DNA of 64,000 nucleotides, from NCBI GenBank assembly GCA_021234155.1, contig JAJEKV010000001.1, positions 19,119,382-19,183,381 on the forward strand, given 5' to 3'. Under the pieces are notes generated by a model. That model searched no databases, was not told where the DNA came from, and was given only the letters and a program-made list of their open reading frames with translations. The stretch comes from Isoetes taiwanensis (taxonomy: Eukaryota > Streptophyta > Lycopodiopsida > Isoetales > Isoetaceae). Below are positions 1-12,032 of this stretch, piece after piece. Both the position numbers and the translations under genes were made by a program. The first letter of the stretch is position 1. Each line of letters starts with the position of its first letter.

Positions 1-199
1 CTGGTCTTAGACAATCGGAAAGGCTAGATGAAGTTGAAGATCTTATTAAAACTACAATTATACTTGAAGGTAACTTTATCTCGTGGATGACAATCTTTGG
101 TGTGGTGATGGATGTTAGATGTAGATCGTAGTGATCATATTGTAGAATATAATCCTCGAATTATAACGGACATGTCTTTCGATGGAATAAGGTCATTTC

Positions 200-800
200 A
201 CCCTAATTCTTAGAAGGCAGTCATAATGTAGATGTGCTTTATATTTCACATTGTGTACCAGATCCTTTATTGTAACAGATGCCTTTCAGGCATAAGCAAT
301 GTCTTTGATAGGATGTTGGATCGGATATTGCATCTTGGAACATAATAGCAAGGGAGTTTGACTTGAGCAGTGACTATAATGGCGTAAATTTGTTTTTGAG
401 GATATACTACTCCATATTGGTTGTAGTCATCTTTGGTTTGTTTATGAAGGGCACGGAGTATTCTAAGATGATGCTAGTTGATCATAGCATTTACTCAAGC
501 GTAGATCATTACACCGCATGGTTGATCTTCTTGCCTAATCAAGGCAGGTTATATGATGCCGTAAAATTGCTAACACATTTTCTTATATCCTTCATGCGAA
601 ACTGGATAACTTTGCTTAGTTCTTTGCCAAGCTTATGGAAAACTGAGCTAGGTCTTTGCTGTGTATTTTCTCGAAAGATCGGACATAGATAGATCTAAAA
701 GATGCAACATCTTAAGTGTTTATGGCAACTGACTATGCATATAGACACCAAAATCATTCCAAAGGTAGAGGGTGAAGTCCTATGATAGTAGAAACATTTT
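200..800 (+). pseudogene. Decayed pentatricopeptide-repeat (PPR) protein, C-terminal part
   Basis: A plus-strand open stretch (363-692) carries words typical of the last PPR motifs and E domain of plant organelle RNA-editing PPR proteins: VDHYTA, QGRLYDAVKLL, RNWITLLSS and GLCCVF, in the order and spacing expected for that family. Just upstream, in other frames, are NVFDRM-like and SWNIIA-like remnants. Stops and frameshifts separate these pieces, and no start codon or full repeat array survives, so this is a relic and not a working gene. Intact members act in mitochondria or plastids as site-specific RNA-binding proteins. The copy could be a retrotransposed or otherwise dispersed PPR, which are abundant in non-seed plants. 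The family call is fairly secure; the exact limits are approximate. Confidence 0.65.
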
Positions 801-1920
801 CGAAACACAATATTGAGAGAAAGGATAGAAGGCAACTATCGATTGACATATCTTTATTTCAGGGGCTTGTACAAATTCGATCGAGAGCCTTCATCTCTAC
901 CTATCCCAAAGTTGAAATTTGAATTTTAAAGCCGCATGATAACAAAGGATGATGTAAAAAACTTGATCTATAGAGAGGTAAATTAAAATAATGATTTTAG
1001 AATCTTTCTCTGGATTTTAGTTCTTTCTCTTGGTAAAGCAGCTAGTTATGTCTCTTTAATTCTCTTGACGTAGCATAAATGTTTACTTGTGTTCTCTCAT
1101 ATGGATCATTCATTTATATGGAACTAATGGAATTTGCTTCAATTGTTGAAGAGGCTGCAATTGTGAGGAAAAATGTTTAATGCACGTCAATAGGCTTGTG
1201 CTCAAAGGAGTGGCGTATATTTTCCATTGGCATTCATATAGAAGGTTAGAAGCTCAAAGTCGGACATCCATTGGGGCACTTATGGACATACACATTACGT
1301 AACAATATAAAACTTCTTGTGGCTATCAATGGAAAATAAAGCGAGCAAGGAACTAACAAACTCCAGCTTGGTGCCTTGTTGCAAAATTACATTGCAGTGC
1401 ACACATTGAAGAAAGATGCGATTTAAAAGGAGTTGCTCATGCAAAGTATTGCTTGGTGGAATGGTGATTTTCTCCATTGTGGCTCTTTATGAATCAAGGT
1501 TATAGCGTAGGCATGATATCAAACAAATGGTTGACACATGTATAAAAACATGCAGGAATTCCTCCAGGGAACGGGAACATATAGTAAACTTCACGAAACT
1601 CTTTTCCTCCAAGAAACATGTAGCAAAATTCATAAAACCCTTACTTAGAAAAATTTAAGTCCTTTTTGCAAATGTCCTTCCTAGATTTGAATCCCTATCT
1701 AGATTTGAATCCCTAAATATAAAGATGAACATGATCATCATGATTATTTCAAAGGAGAACTTTATATTTAGTAATTCTACCCATATGTCATGTTTGAGCA
1801 AAAAGCTTAAGAAAAAAGGTGAATAATACAAAATAGCAAGATGGAAATTTTTCATGTTAGTTTTAGTCTACAAGTTGTAACCATACACGTTCAATTTAAC
1901 CTCAAGATAGAAAGTACCTT
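801..1920. other. Non-coding stretch, no recognised gene
   Basis: No convincing coding signal was found. Short open frames on both strands lack recognisable motifs. A small direct repeat with the core agatttgaatccctatctag occurs near 1,680-1,715. The stretch may contain more decayed PPR sequence, but I could not establish it. Confidence 0.4.
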
Positions 1921-2011
1921 GTTTGGTCATTCTTTCTTTCTTTCTTTCTATAGTTTTTAGTTTGATCTTGCTTGGCCACAACCCCTGGCGTGCCTTTTTG
2001 CTAGTTCTCAC

Positions 2012-3443
2012 ATGTTATCTTTTTCCCTTCTCCCCTTTTTTTTTAGCCCTTTTCATCTTTCCCTCTTTTCTCCCTTCTTTTTCCCCTTTTTTCCTTCCTT
2101 CCCTTTTCCTTCCCTTCCCTTCCTTTTCCCTTTTTCTTTTCCCTTTCCCTTCCCATTTCCTTCCATTTTCCTTAGGCCTTTTCCCTTTTCATCTTTTTTC
2201 TCTTCCCATTTTTCCCTTTTTTTTTTTTCATTTTCTCTTTTTTTTTCCCATGCCCTTTTTCTTCCTTTCTTCCTCTTTTCCTTTCTTTTTCCCCATCTCT
2301 TTTTGCCATTTCCTTCTTCCATTTTTCGTTCCTTTTTCCTTCCCTTTTTTTTTTTTTTTCGCTTTTCTCCGTGTGCCCTTTTCCCTTTCCTTTTCCTTCC
2401 TTTTCCTCCTTTTTTTCCCTTTTTTCTTTTTTTCTCGTGATTTCTCCATCTTTTCATGTTCCCTTTTTTTTTCTCATTTTCCATTTCCTTTTTTTTTTTT
2501 TTTTCCTTTCCTTTTTTCCCTCATCCCTATGCTCTTTGTTCTTCCCCTTCCCTTTTTTTTTTTCCTTTTCATTTTTTTCCCCTCCTTTTCCCCATTTCCC
2601 TCTTTCCCTTTTTCTCGTGCCTTTTTTTTTCCCTTTTTTTCAATTTTTCCACCCCCTTTCCCCTCCCTTTTCCCTTTTCCATCCTCTTTCCTTTTTCCCT
2701 TTTTTCCTCTTTTTTCTTTTCCCCATTCCTTTTTTCTAATGCCATTTTTTTTTCCTCTTTTCCTTACCTTTTCCCTTCTTTCTTTTTTGACCTATTTTCT
2801 TCCCTTTCCTCTTTCTTCACCATTTCTATCTTCCCTTTTTTTTTTTCCCATTTGTCCTTTTTCCCCTTCCTTTTTTTCCATCTCCTTTTTCTTTTTTTTT
2901 TCCTTGCCTTTTTTCCCATGCTCTTTGTTCCCTTTTTCCTTTTTCCATCTCCCTCCTTTTCCTTTTTCCTTTTCCTTTTTTCCTTTTATCCCCTTTTTTT
3001 CCCCATCCTTTTTCCATGCCTTTGTCCCTTCTCCCTTTTTCTTTTCCCTAACCTTTTTTTTTCTTTTGATGCTCTCTTTTCGTTTCTCTTTTTCTCTTTC
3101 TTTTTTCTCCTTTTTCCATGTCCTTTCCCCCTTCCTTTTCCCCTTTTTTTCGTGCCTTTTCAGGGTTCTTTTCCCTTTCCCTCTTTTTCTTTTTTCTTTA
3201 TTCTTTTTCCATTCCTTCCCACCCTTTTTTTCTTACATTTTTCTCCTTTTCCACCCTTTCCTTCTTCCCTTTTTTCCCCTCTTTCTCCCTCTTCTATTCT
3301 TTTTCCATTTTCTCCATGCCACTTTTCCTTCCCTTTTTCCCTTTCTTTGTCCTTTTCCTCTTCCCCTTTTTCCCATGCCCTTTTTCCCTTCCTTTTTGCC
3401 TTTTACCCGTGCCTTTCCTCCCCTTTCCTTTTCCTTTTCCCTT
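2012..3443 (+). repeat. Polypyrimidine (T/C) tract of about 1.4 kb
   Basis: The plus strand is almost entirely T and C for about 1.4 kb, built from irregular TTCCC/TTTTCC runs with occasional short interruptions such as CCATGCC and CGTGCC. A short TTTC microsatellite precedes it at about 1,931-1,951. The long open frames here (up to 513 codons of Phe/Pro/Ser/Leu, and their Lys/Glu/Arg mirror on the other strand) are a product of the composition: pyrimidine-only DNA cannot spell a stop codon on the plus strand. A strand-asymmetric homopyrimidine run like this could form triplex (H-DNA) structures. It ends about 30 bases before the target-site duplication of the downstream LINE. Confidence 0.9.
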
Positions 3444-3474
3444 AAGAGACCAAATCATGACTAATTACGATAGT

Positions 3475-3489
3475 GGAAAGTTGTGCTAT
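3475..3489. repeat. Target-site duplication of LINE, left copy
   Basis: The sequence GGAAAGTTGTGCTAT occurs here and again at 10,379-10,393, right after a poly(A) run. The 15-bp perfect match flanks the whole LINE and marks a target-primed reverse transcription insertion. Confidence 0.93.
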
Positions 3490-4176
3490 TCGAGCATAAG
3501 AAAAATGTGTCTAGGACATGGCAAAGGCGGGAGCGCAGGCGGGAGCGGTAGGGAGCGTAGGAGAACAGAGTCCACCACACCCTAAACCATGAAATTCTTC
3601 ACGGTCTTGATCCAAGGAGAAAGGTTGTCTTGTGGGTGGCTCCAGGGGGACAGTGCTAGTCTTTGGGAAAGATTGGTATACAGTCGATTTTTCCCGGAAG
3701 AACTATTCACCCCAATCTACTCTGTTATACCACAATCAGAGGTGCTTCTCCTTGAGTCTTGGCTAGGGGATTTTGTAGGCGACAGGAACGCTACTGCAGC
3801 AGGAATTTTTCATACACATTGTTCTTGGGTTGACAGTAAGATTGTGGTGAGAGTCTATAGTTAGATCAGGGGTGGCAACAGTGTTTAGATTAAAAGAAAG
3901 ATTGGAAAATTAAAAAATCAGCTTTTTTGTGGTAGGGCATAGGGGTAAGTATGTCTGGGAAGCAGCAGCAGTCGGGACAGTTAGGTCAGGTGGGACAGGC
4001 TTTGGAAAGTGTGCAAAAAGAGGTATGTTTAAAGGAAAAAGGAATAACAAACGGATGATGGGGAAATAGGTCGAGAATCTTGAAGAATTGATAGATTTGA
4101 TCCGGTACCTTGAGCAAAAAGGGGCCCAAATTTGTGAGATCACTAGTCATCCGGCGCGATTGAAAAAGGAGAGAAA

Positions 4177-4506
4177 GTGAAAGAGTTTGTCGCATTCGGA
4201 GATTTTCTCACCTCGATCACGGATATGGTGAACACTAGGAGATCTTCTGGAGTTGGGACGCTGCAGAGGCAGAAGGAAGCAATCAACCAGATATTGGAGT
4301 ATGCGAACCAGGTGCAAGAAGATGTGCAAAAAGGGCTTCTGTCTGAAAAAGAGCCGGTCTTTGTTGGTAAGCCACTTAGAAACGCTGCTGTTGAAAGTAA
4401 GCTTAGATTCCTTAAATCTCGAGGTTTGATAGGTTGCATCCGTCATGAAGGAGTCAGGCTTCAATATATAAAAGGAAAAATAGAGAGGATGGAGCAGGGG
4501 TGGTAA
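4177..4506 (+). CDS. LINE leader ORF, possible ORF1 N-terminal segment
   Basis: A 109-codon open frame in the LINE leader, rich in charged and helical residues, ending at 4,506 just as the ORF1 frame (4,500) opens. It has no diagnostic motif. Its position directly before ORF1 suggests either the original N-terminus of ORF1, now frame-shifted, or a small upstream ORF of the element. The ORF at 3,589-3,864 is similarly unexplained and is not listed separately. Confidence 0.35.
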   Translation: MKEFVAFGDFLTSITDMVNTRRSSGVGTLQRQKEAINQILEYANQVQEDVQKGLLSEKEPVFVGKPLRNAAVESKLRFLKSRGLIGCIRHEGVRLQYIKGKIERMEQGW

Positions 4507-6156
4507 TTAACAACGATATATCTTGGATAGACTTCCCTTTTTTTATGGTTGAATGTGGAAACAGTCAAACAGCTACCCTCCTCTTAAAACAGGGGACCAT
4601 TTCCAAGGCCAACACCCAATTTTTCTTCCAGAAATGGTATCCCTCTTTCGACCCACAAAATTTCTCTGAGCTCTTTCATCCGGCATGGACCACTTTGCAA
4701 GGGCTTAATCCAATGTATTGGAATGAGCAATCTCTGCTTACTCTATTTCAGCAGACCGGAAACATAATCAGTTGGGAAATCTCTCAGGATAAGGCACCGA
4801 AAGTTTGGGCTCAAATCGATTTGCTTAAACCAATTCCAAGTGCCATTAATTTTGTGGACTACTTTGGTAGTCCCAAAACATTGAATCTCACTTGGCAGGG
4901 TCTCCCCCAGCAGTGTTCAGCTTGTGGTATTAGACTGCATGGTGGGAAGGTTTGTCAAGGAGGGGTGAAATGTAAAGAAAACAAAGAGACAACCATGGAA
5001 CAAAATATTAGTAAGAAAAAAGAGGAAACTTGGATCACGCCGAACAAGGGAAGATCAGAAAGACAGAATAAAAATGGCAGTGAGAAAAGGAAAAGGAGAA
5101 AACAAAGAATTAGGGAGGAAAAGGAGAAGGAAAAAGCTAGATCAGAAGCGGGCAAGAGTATGGAAAAGAAGCTCAGAAGTGAATGGAAAAAGAAAGTGCA
5201 GTTTTTGGAAGACTCCTCAAAAGTTAAGGTGCTAAACAACCCTGATTCTAAAGGGAAGGGAATTTTGGAGAACAAGGCACCCGAGCAAGGCAGATCCTTA
5301 TCCATCAGGATAAGGGAACCAAATTCTCACCCAGATCCTCCCCGAGATTACTCCTCTTCGGAGGAGTTGTCTGATTTTAAGGAAAAAGGTGAACCTAGTT
5401 CCCCCAAAGCCTCCTCTTTGGAACTCCAAACAGGGGACAGCCCTCTCCCAGTTATGGAACTTTTTCCTAAAAAAACAGGGGATGTGGTGCCAGAGAAAGG
5501 AACATTAGAGGAGGTCCCATTGCTACCTCAATCAGAAATCAATAGCCCAAATAACCAAGGGCTTGTAACAGCAGGAGGCCAAGCAACTGACATTGCTCAC
5601 AGGTAGACCTGTAAGTCCACAAGGGCTTGCAACAGCAGAAGGCCAAGCAACTGATATTGCTCATACAGGTAGACCTGTAAGTCCAGCTGGCCAGGAATTG
5701 GATCATAACCAAAGACCTGTAACCCCAGCTGGCCAGGGAACATGTTATGAGCAGATTGGTAGACTTCTAAGCCCCTCTGGTCTGGAGCTGGTAGGGAAAA
5801 TTGGGGGAGAAATTGAAATTTTTAAGACTCCAGCTGCACAGTTGAAAGAATTAAAAGATCCCTCATCTAGATTGTTTGGGAGATTTTGGGATGGGGAAGA
5901 GGATAGTGAAGTGAAGAGGAAAATGGTATACAATCTTTTAGCACCCCTTTGCCACCAACTGGTAAAAGGAAAAAGAAGGTCTACACTCCAAGAGAGAATG
6001 GGCCTGTCACCAGAAGTGCTAAACTCCAATGAGGATAGTCTCCTGGAATTTAAGGGGTATCAAGGGTCCTTTGAAGAGAAAGAGGGCTCTAATTGCCATC
6101 AAAGAGTTCAAAGCAGACATAATCCTCCTTCAAGAACACAGACTCCCAACATTTGA
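4500..6156 (+). pseudogene. LINE ORF1 (RNA-binding gag-like protein), frameshifted
   Basis: The N-terminal half resembles the DUF4283-type domain of plant L1 ORF1: an F..W.P.FDP segment, a WNEQSL helix, then KVWAQIDLLKPIP. It is followed by a Cys-rich knuckle-like segment with CSACG. Next comes a long Lys/Glu/Arg-rich basic stretch (about residues 155-270) that probably binds RNA. From 5,560 the protein contains degenerate repeats with the core GRPVSP (also RPVTP and RLLSP). The frame breaks near 5,603: one repeat copy lacks two bases present in the next copy, moving the C-terminal part (5,593-6,156) into another frame. The product would coat LINE RNA. The family call is good; the exact C-terminus is unclear because it overlaps the start of ORF2. 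Confidence 0.75.
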
Positions 6157-9100
6157 AGCATCAAATCTGGGAAATTGGATCTATCCCAATGGAGATTCTA
6201 TTTGGGCTCCAGCTGATGGAACCAAGGGGGGTATATGCATTGCATGGAATGGGGGGAATGGAATTAAAAAACTTAATTCTTTTGTGCATCCCTCGGGCAG
6301 GTGGCAGGTGGCATTTTTAGAGATTGAGAGAGAGCAAGTGGGTATAATTAATGTTTATGCCTCGACCTCCCCTGATGAAAGAGAAAAACAATGGAAAGAC
6401 ATGACAGAATGGCTACAGACTCAGAACATCAATAATTGGATTTTAGGGGGAGATTTTAATAACACACCTTCCTGGGAACAAAAAGCAGGCAAAAAGCTAA
6501 ACATGTCAAGGGGAGAAAGAAGTACTTGGGAGGAATTGATACATAACCTGGTGTACCAAGCCCCATCCTCCTCAAATGCTTATTCATGGTGTAACAAAAG
6601 GAAGGGGGCGGAGAGGGGGTAATCTTGTCTCCTTGACAGATTTTACATAAATATATCCACTCTGATTGGATGGGATAACTTGACTATAAATAGTGATTGT
6701 GGCAATTCTATCTCAGATCACTACCCCCAGGTTATGAACACAGGTAATATACCCCAAAACAAGCCTGTAGATATACCATTCAAGTTCAATATTTCCTTAT
6801 TGAACAATAAGAAATTCTGTGAAGATTTCACAGGTTACTATGGCTCTTTGACAGCAATAAATGCAAGTGGTTCAATGAAAGAGTTTGTTAGCAGAACTAA
6901 ACAGATCAAAAACTGGGCCAAGCAATGGGGTAAAGAATGGAACAAAAAAGAAGGGGAAAAACAGATTTTACGGAGATGAAGCAGGTCAGACAAGGTCTTT
7001 TCTTGGATAAAACTAATTTGATTCTACAACAAAGAGAAGAAGTCTTAGAGAGAAAGGTCAAGTTAATAGAAGAACATGAAGCGAGAAGCTTGGCAATAAA
7101 AAGCAGAGGACTATACACCAATTTGATGGATGACTGCAGTTCCAAGTTCTTTTTCAGAGCTGCCAAAAACAGAATGATGAACAATGGGATAGTTTCAGTC
7201 AGGGCAGAAAATCAGCAGGAGTTATCCAAACAAGAAGAAATCCAGGAACTATTTTTCAGCAAATACAAAGAACTCTTCTCAGCAAAGCCTGTTGATAGTC
7301 AAAGTAAGGAAGAATTCTTTGACTTCCTTGGCCCCAAGGATCTACCCATAGAAGAGGATCAGCTATTGGCAATCCCAGCCGAGAATGAAATCCTTGGAGT
7401 AATCAGGAGTATGGCACATGGGAAAAGCCCAGGGCCGGATGGTTTACCTCCAGAATTTTTTGATCATTTTTGGAATATAATGGGTAAAGACCTCACAACT
7501 TTTGTGCAAGGTGCATGGCAAGCTGAAAGACTGCACCCTGCTATAAATGCTGGATTAATAGCCTTGGTTCCAAAAGTTGACAAGCCTGCCAACTTTTCGG
7601 ATTGGAGACCCATATCATTAACCAATGCTACATACAAAACTATAGCCAAAATCTTTGCAAATAGATTGAAGAAAATATTGCAGGCAAAGATCAACCCAGT
7701 TCAGTCAGGTTTCCTTCCCGGGAGAAGTATTCTAGATAATTTCATTGGTGCCTATGAAGGTTTACATTGGAATAGGCTTTCAGGACAAGAGTGCGTGCTT
7801 CTGAAGCTTGACTTCAGAAGAGCCTATGACACTATTGACTGGGGTTTCTTATACAGAGCCATGGCCCAAATGGGATTCTCTGAGGCTGTAATAAAAAGGG
7901 TTGCAGGGCTTAATGTAACAGGATGCTCAGCTGTGTTGGTCAATGGCACACCATCCAAATTTTTCGAATGTAAAAGAGGGGTTAGACAGGGTTGCCCCCT
8001 AGCCCCATAGCTTTTCTTGATTGTAGCCGAAATGGTCACTAGAGTCATAATGAGATTACAACAGGAGGGCAAGATCAGCTGCCTCAAACTTCCAGACACA
8101 AACCAGACTCTATCAGCTATGCAGTATGCAGATGACACATTCGTGTTTTTAAAAAGGCATGGAGATCATATCCGAAACTTTCTGCTGGCAATGGATAAAT
8201 TCGGGAAGGCATCTGGAGTGTTGCTGAATAAAGAAAAGTGTGCCATAATCTCTGACTGCCAAGAGGACCTTATGGAGGGAATCAAGGTATGTGGATATCA
8301 GTCTGCTACAAAACTGCTTGGATTACCTCTGGCTCTCAACATGAGTCTACATGGGTTGTGGGAACCCATAGTTAATAAAATAAAAAAGAAGTTGCAGATG
8401 TACCCCAAAACACTTTCCTTGGCTGGTAGGGTGGAGATCATCAACAGTGTCATTGCAAGTTCCCATGTCTACTTTTCCTCAGCTATAATAGCAGATAAAA
8501 AAACCTACAAGGATTTGGAGATAATCATGAAAGAATTCATTTGGCAGGGTTCACATATGGTTGGTTGGCAATATCTAGCTTTGCCCAGAAAAAGAGGGGG
8601 TTTAGGATGCAAGGATTTCTTCCTGCAGGCACAGGTACTGGCAGCAAAACAGGTTTGGAGATGTCTAACATCACCAACAAAATCCCCAGCACTTGAGCTG
8701 GTTAGATATTGGATAGGAAAAACATCATTGCTTGGGAGCCCTTCTACTGCCCATCAATTGCCTGATTCTGCCTTCTACCAGCTTAATCCTAGTGCAGGTA
8801 CCTCAACTATCATGAGGAGGATCATACAAGCCTGGAATAAAGTCTCGGTATGTTTTAATGCCCACCCAATTGAGAATGTTTCAAAAGAATTCAATTTTTT
8901 TTGGCATCAGGGATTGGCAGACGAGGCAGATGGGTGTCTTGCTCTGAAACACCCTAGAAAGTATAAGGAATGGACTCTTAAAGGTCTGAACACAGTTGGC
9001 AGTATGGTGAGGGAGGGTAGATGGAAATCTTGGCAGGAAATCTCCACATTGGTGCAGGATTCAAGTTTTAACAGAAGTATCTATAATGCACTAACCCGCC

Positions 9101-9808
9101 CCCATAGATGGCCAGGCACTGAAATAAAGGAGCAAAATTGGGCATTGGATGGAGGTGGCTATAAAGTAGCTAAACTTTACTCTACTCTGTTGGATTCAAT
9201 GGGAGACAAAAGTGGCAACTCAGTGGAATTGCTTGGATGATGAAGCTGTTCGAGCCATCAAAAAAGGATGGAAACTTCAGTGTGCAAAAAAAGTTGTCCT
9301 ATTTAGATGGCTGGTGCTGAATAGGAGTCTCAAATCCAACACATTCTGAGCCAGATACAATGACCAAGTAGTGGACACATGCCCTCTAGGATGTGGACAG
9401 CCAGAAACATCTAATCATATTTTTCTCTGCCCATGGTTGTCTCCCTTTTGGAATTGGATTGGCCCCCATATAGGTGCAACCCCTGCTTTGGAGTCTGACC
9501 TCTTTGATTTTCTCGCAAATGGCTCCACCTTTCTGAGTACAATTAGAACTCTCTGCCTATGGTCGATCTGGAAACATAGAAACAATGTAGCTATTAATCA
9601 ATCCCCTCCAGACATGAACTCTTTGAAAACAACTCTTCAATTAGAGTTAGCAGAAGCTGCTATGGCACACAGAATGAAAAAAGGCTCTAACTATGACAGA
9701 GGATGGGATACCCTGGGATCTTTCCAAGGGTTCTATTCGTTCTTTACAGCTTATTTTAACAATTTGTCTGATGTTCATAACAGATTATCTGGTGAAGAAA
9801 CATCATGA
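6029..9808 (+). pseudogene. LINE ORF2: AP endonuclease plus reverse transcriptase, disrupted
   Basis: It starts MRIVSWNLRGIKG, the classic first strand of the AP-endonuclease domain, followed by QEHRLP and GGDFNNT catalytic words (6,029-6,622). A frameshift near 6,615 leads to a segment with SDHYPQV (6,680-6,979), and another near 6,950 leads into the reverse transcriptase (6,937-9,240). The RT shows SDWRPISLTN, GFLPGRSILDN, LKLDFRRAYDTIDW, RQGCPLAP and the YADD catalytic box. A single in-frame TAG (8,008-8,010) lies between RQGCPLAP and the YADD segment. After a further break near 9,240 comes the C-terminal Cys/His segment CPLGCGQPETSNHIFLCPW (from 9,371). Intact ORF2 nicks target DNA and copies element RNA. 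This copy cannot make a full protein without recoding. Confidence 0.92.
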
Positions 9809-10136
9809 AGGGGGCCATGTCCGAGAGGTCCCAGAAGGTACTCGTCCAATGACTCACAAGGAGACTCTTGAGGCCCTTCTCTGGGTAAAAACAGAGACAA
9901 TAATGATACAAACTCTACAGCGAGTGCTCAATGATGGAGACATATGGCAGTTCAAGAGCGAGCTCAAACCATACTTTGAAGAAAAGCTTGGCATCTGTGA
10001 GGGAGCCCGAGAGTCCTGGATACTATACATCTTGGATGCCACAACATGTGGAGCAACTGAATTGGATGAGTTGCTCCATAAACACACGGATCAGGCCTAC
10101 GCGATTATTACCTTGGATGGGGTGCATGAAGATTGA
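9800..10136 (+). CDS. Unassigned ORF at the 3' end of the LINE
   Basis: After the ORF2 C-terminus a different frame stays open to 10,136, giving about 110 codons with a normal amino-acid mix (HKETLEALLWVKTET, then acidic helical segments ending LDGVHED). I recognise no family. It could be a third small ORF, a C-terminal extension of ORF2 shifted by an indel, or sequence picked up from outside. It lies inside the TSD-bounded element, so it moved with the LINE. Coding status is uncertain. Confidence 0.35.
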
Positions 10137-10378
10137 AATTGCAGAAGCAGGCCTCCTTGAAGAACAGAAAAAACTTTTTATATGATGCATACTTAAGTTT
10201 ATCTACTACTTTTTGTCCTAAACTTATAATAGTGTTTGCTTTAAGTTGAAATCTCCTCCTTTTGGAGTGTCGGGGCCACTTTAGTGGTGGCTTTATAGCA
10301 GAGTTTCACTCTGCCCTTTTGTATTATCATGTACTACATGTAATATAACACTGCCGTTTCTACAAAAAAAAAAAAAAA

Positions 10379-10393
10379 GGAAAGTTGTGCTAT
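10379..10393. repeat. Target-site duplication of LINE, right copy
   Basis: Perfect second copy of the 15-bp sequence at 3,475-3,489, directly after the poly(A) run. Confidence 0.93.
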
Positions 10394-10499
10394 AAATCTC
10401 GGCCTTTAGTTTCAATCAGATGATCTCAGCCATTTAAATTAGGGCTTGATCCATTCAATACGGTATAACATTATAATATAAGATTGGGTCATCATTTTA

Positions 10500-11950
10500 C
10501 TTTGAAAACTGACTCATCAAACTTTGGTTGCAGCCACATTTGAACAATCAGCAATGTAGATGGATGCAATTGCGAGAAGAATATAATTTTGAAATTGTAT
10601 ATGTACCTAAAAAGGAGAATGTTATAGCGGATGCTTTGTCTCCCATGTCATTTTTAACATCCATTAGTGTGCTTAAGGGCCAATGGGATGTTGTTACATA
10701 TTTTGGATCAATTACTGCCAGGATGGAATGGATACCTCATGAGTTTCCACAATATTCTTTGAATAATGGATTGTTGTATTATAGAGGCCAAATGTGCATT
10801 CCCAATGATTATGAGCTTAATTTGAGACTTTTGCATGAAGCGCAAGATGACAGTCCCGAGGGTATCCAGGCATGCACAAAACTTTAAGGAAGATGAGACA
10901 ATTTCTTTTGGCTAGGTAAGAAGAGGATGGTAAAGGAATATATGGCAAGATGCCTTGCATGTCAAAAGGTGAAGGCTTCTCATTTTAGTCAACCAGGAGA
11001 GTTGCAAACTTTGGAAATACCCTCTTTTATAAGTGAGAATGCATTGCTATAGAATTCATTGTGGATCTACCTCGAACACGTGCAGGTTGTAATGTTATCT
11101 ATGTGATGATTGGTCGTATGACGAAACATACACTTTTTATGCCAACAAAGACTATAGCTATTGCAATGGACATCTTAAGGTTGTTTGTAAAGGAGATTTT
11201 TAAGCTGCATGGTATACCGCATACAATTACTTCAGATCGAGACTCAAAGTTTATGAATCATTTTTGGCAAGGATTGTTTCAAAATGTGGGAACAAAGTTG
11301 AATACGAATACCATGTGTCACCCGCAAATAGATGGACAAGTTGAGTGGTTAATCTGATTTTTGAAGATATGTTGTGAATGTATGTTGTCGAGCCAACCAA
11401 AAGCATGGGATTCCTATTTGCATTTATCAGGATTTGTCTATAGCAATACTTATCAAGAATCCATAAAGATGAGTCCTTTTGAGGCAATGTATAGCAAACA
11501 CTATCGACGTCCTCTCAATTGGAGAGATCCGACATGTAATGTGGAAGTGGCCAATGGATGGCTGAAAACATAAATCCTCAATTGAATAGACTACGTCAGA
11601 ACATATCAGTGGCTCAGAATCTCCAAAAGCAATATGTGGATAAGAGATGTAAGACTCTAGAGTTTGCTAAAGGCCAATGAGAATATATCCAAAGCAAAGT
11701 TCTCTACCATTTAACAGTGCTAGAAAGTGGGCTTCTAGGTATGGGAGACCGTATAAAGTGTTAGACCGCATTGGAAAAGTGGCTTACAGATTAGAGTTAC
11801 TGTCACATGTTAATGTACACAATGTTTTTCATGCATGTAACTTGGGAAAGTACATCTTCGATCCATCACACATGTTACTTACTAAGATACTAATGGCTTA
11901 TAGTTCCTCCCTGGAGTCATAAGTGAAAGATCGTATTTGGGTCCATTACC
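10500..11950 (+). pseudogene. Degenerate Ty3/gypsy pol (RNase H end, integrase)
   Basis: Pieces of pol are in family order. The RNase H end has NNQQCRWMQLREEY, then VYVPKKENVIADALS (10,528-10,887). The integrase core has IVMP-type text around GCNVIYVMIGRMTKH, then EIFKLHGIPHTITSDRD and a TDGQ-like word (IDGQVEWL) at 11,061-11,357. The C-terminal region has KMSPFEAMYSKHYRRP, YKVLDRIGKVAYRLEL and VHNVFHACNLGKYI (11,361-11,922). Stops and frameshifts separate them, and neither LTR nor gag is present. It is an old internal fragment of a gypsy element unrelated in sequence detail to the younger chromovirus at 55-60 kb. Confidence 0.85.
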
Positions 11951-12032
11951 TTCAAATTAACTCTCCACAACTAATCTTCTCTACTGGAGTAAATACATAG
12001 TGCTTCAGGCTCGTGTTTTAGTGGCATATTCT

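Larger units (their letters stand above)
3490..10378 (+). mobile_element. Full-length L1-type LINE retrotransposon (about 6.9 kb)
   Basis: The element lies between perfect 15-bp TSDs and ends in a poly(A) run at about 10,363-10,378. In order it has a leader with short ORFs (3,589-3,864; 4,177-4,506), ORF1 with a zinc-knuckle-like region, and ORF2 with AP endonuclease, reverse transcriptase (YADD) and a C-terminal Cys/His region. This is the standard layout of plant L1 elements. The poly(A), intact TSD and complete 5' leader indicate a full-length and fairly recent insertion. ORF1 is broken by one frameshift and ORF2 by an in-frame TAG plus several frameshifts, so this copy looks unable to move on its own. 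Confidence 0.92.

Noticed and set aside
1923-3585. Long ORFs of Phe/Pro/Ser/Leu (plus) and Lys/Glu/Arg (minus)
   Set aside because: They follow from pyrimidine-only composition and overlap in several frames; no protein motif.
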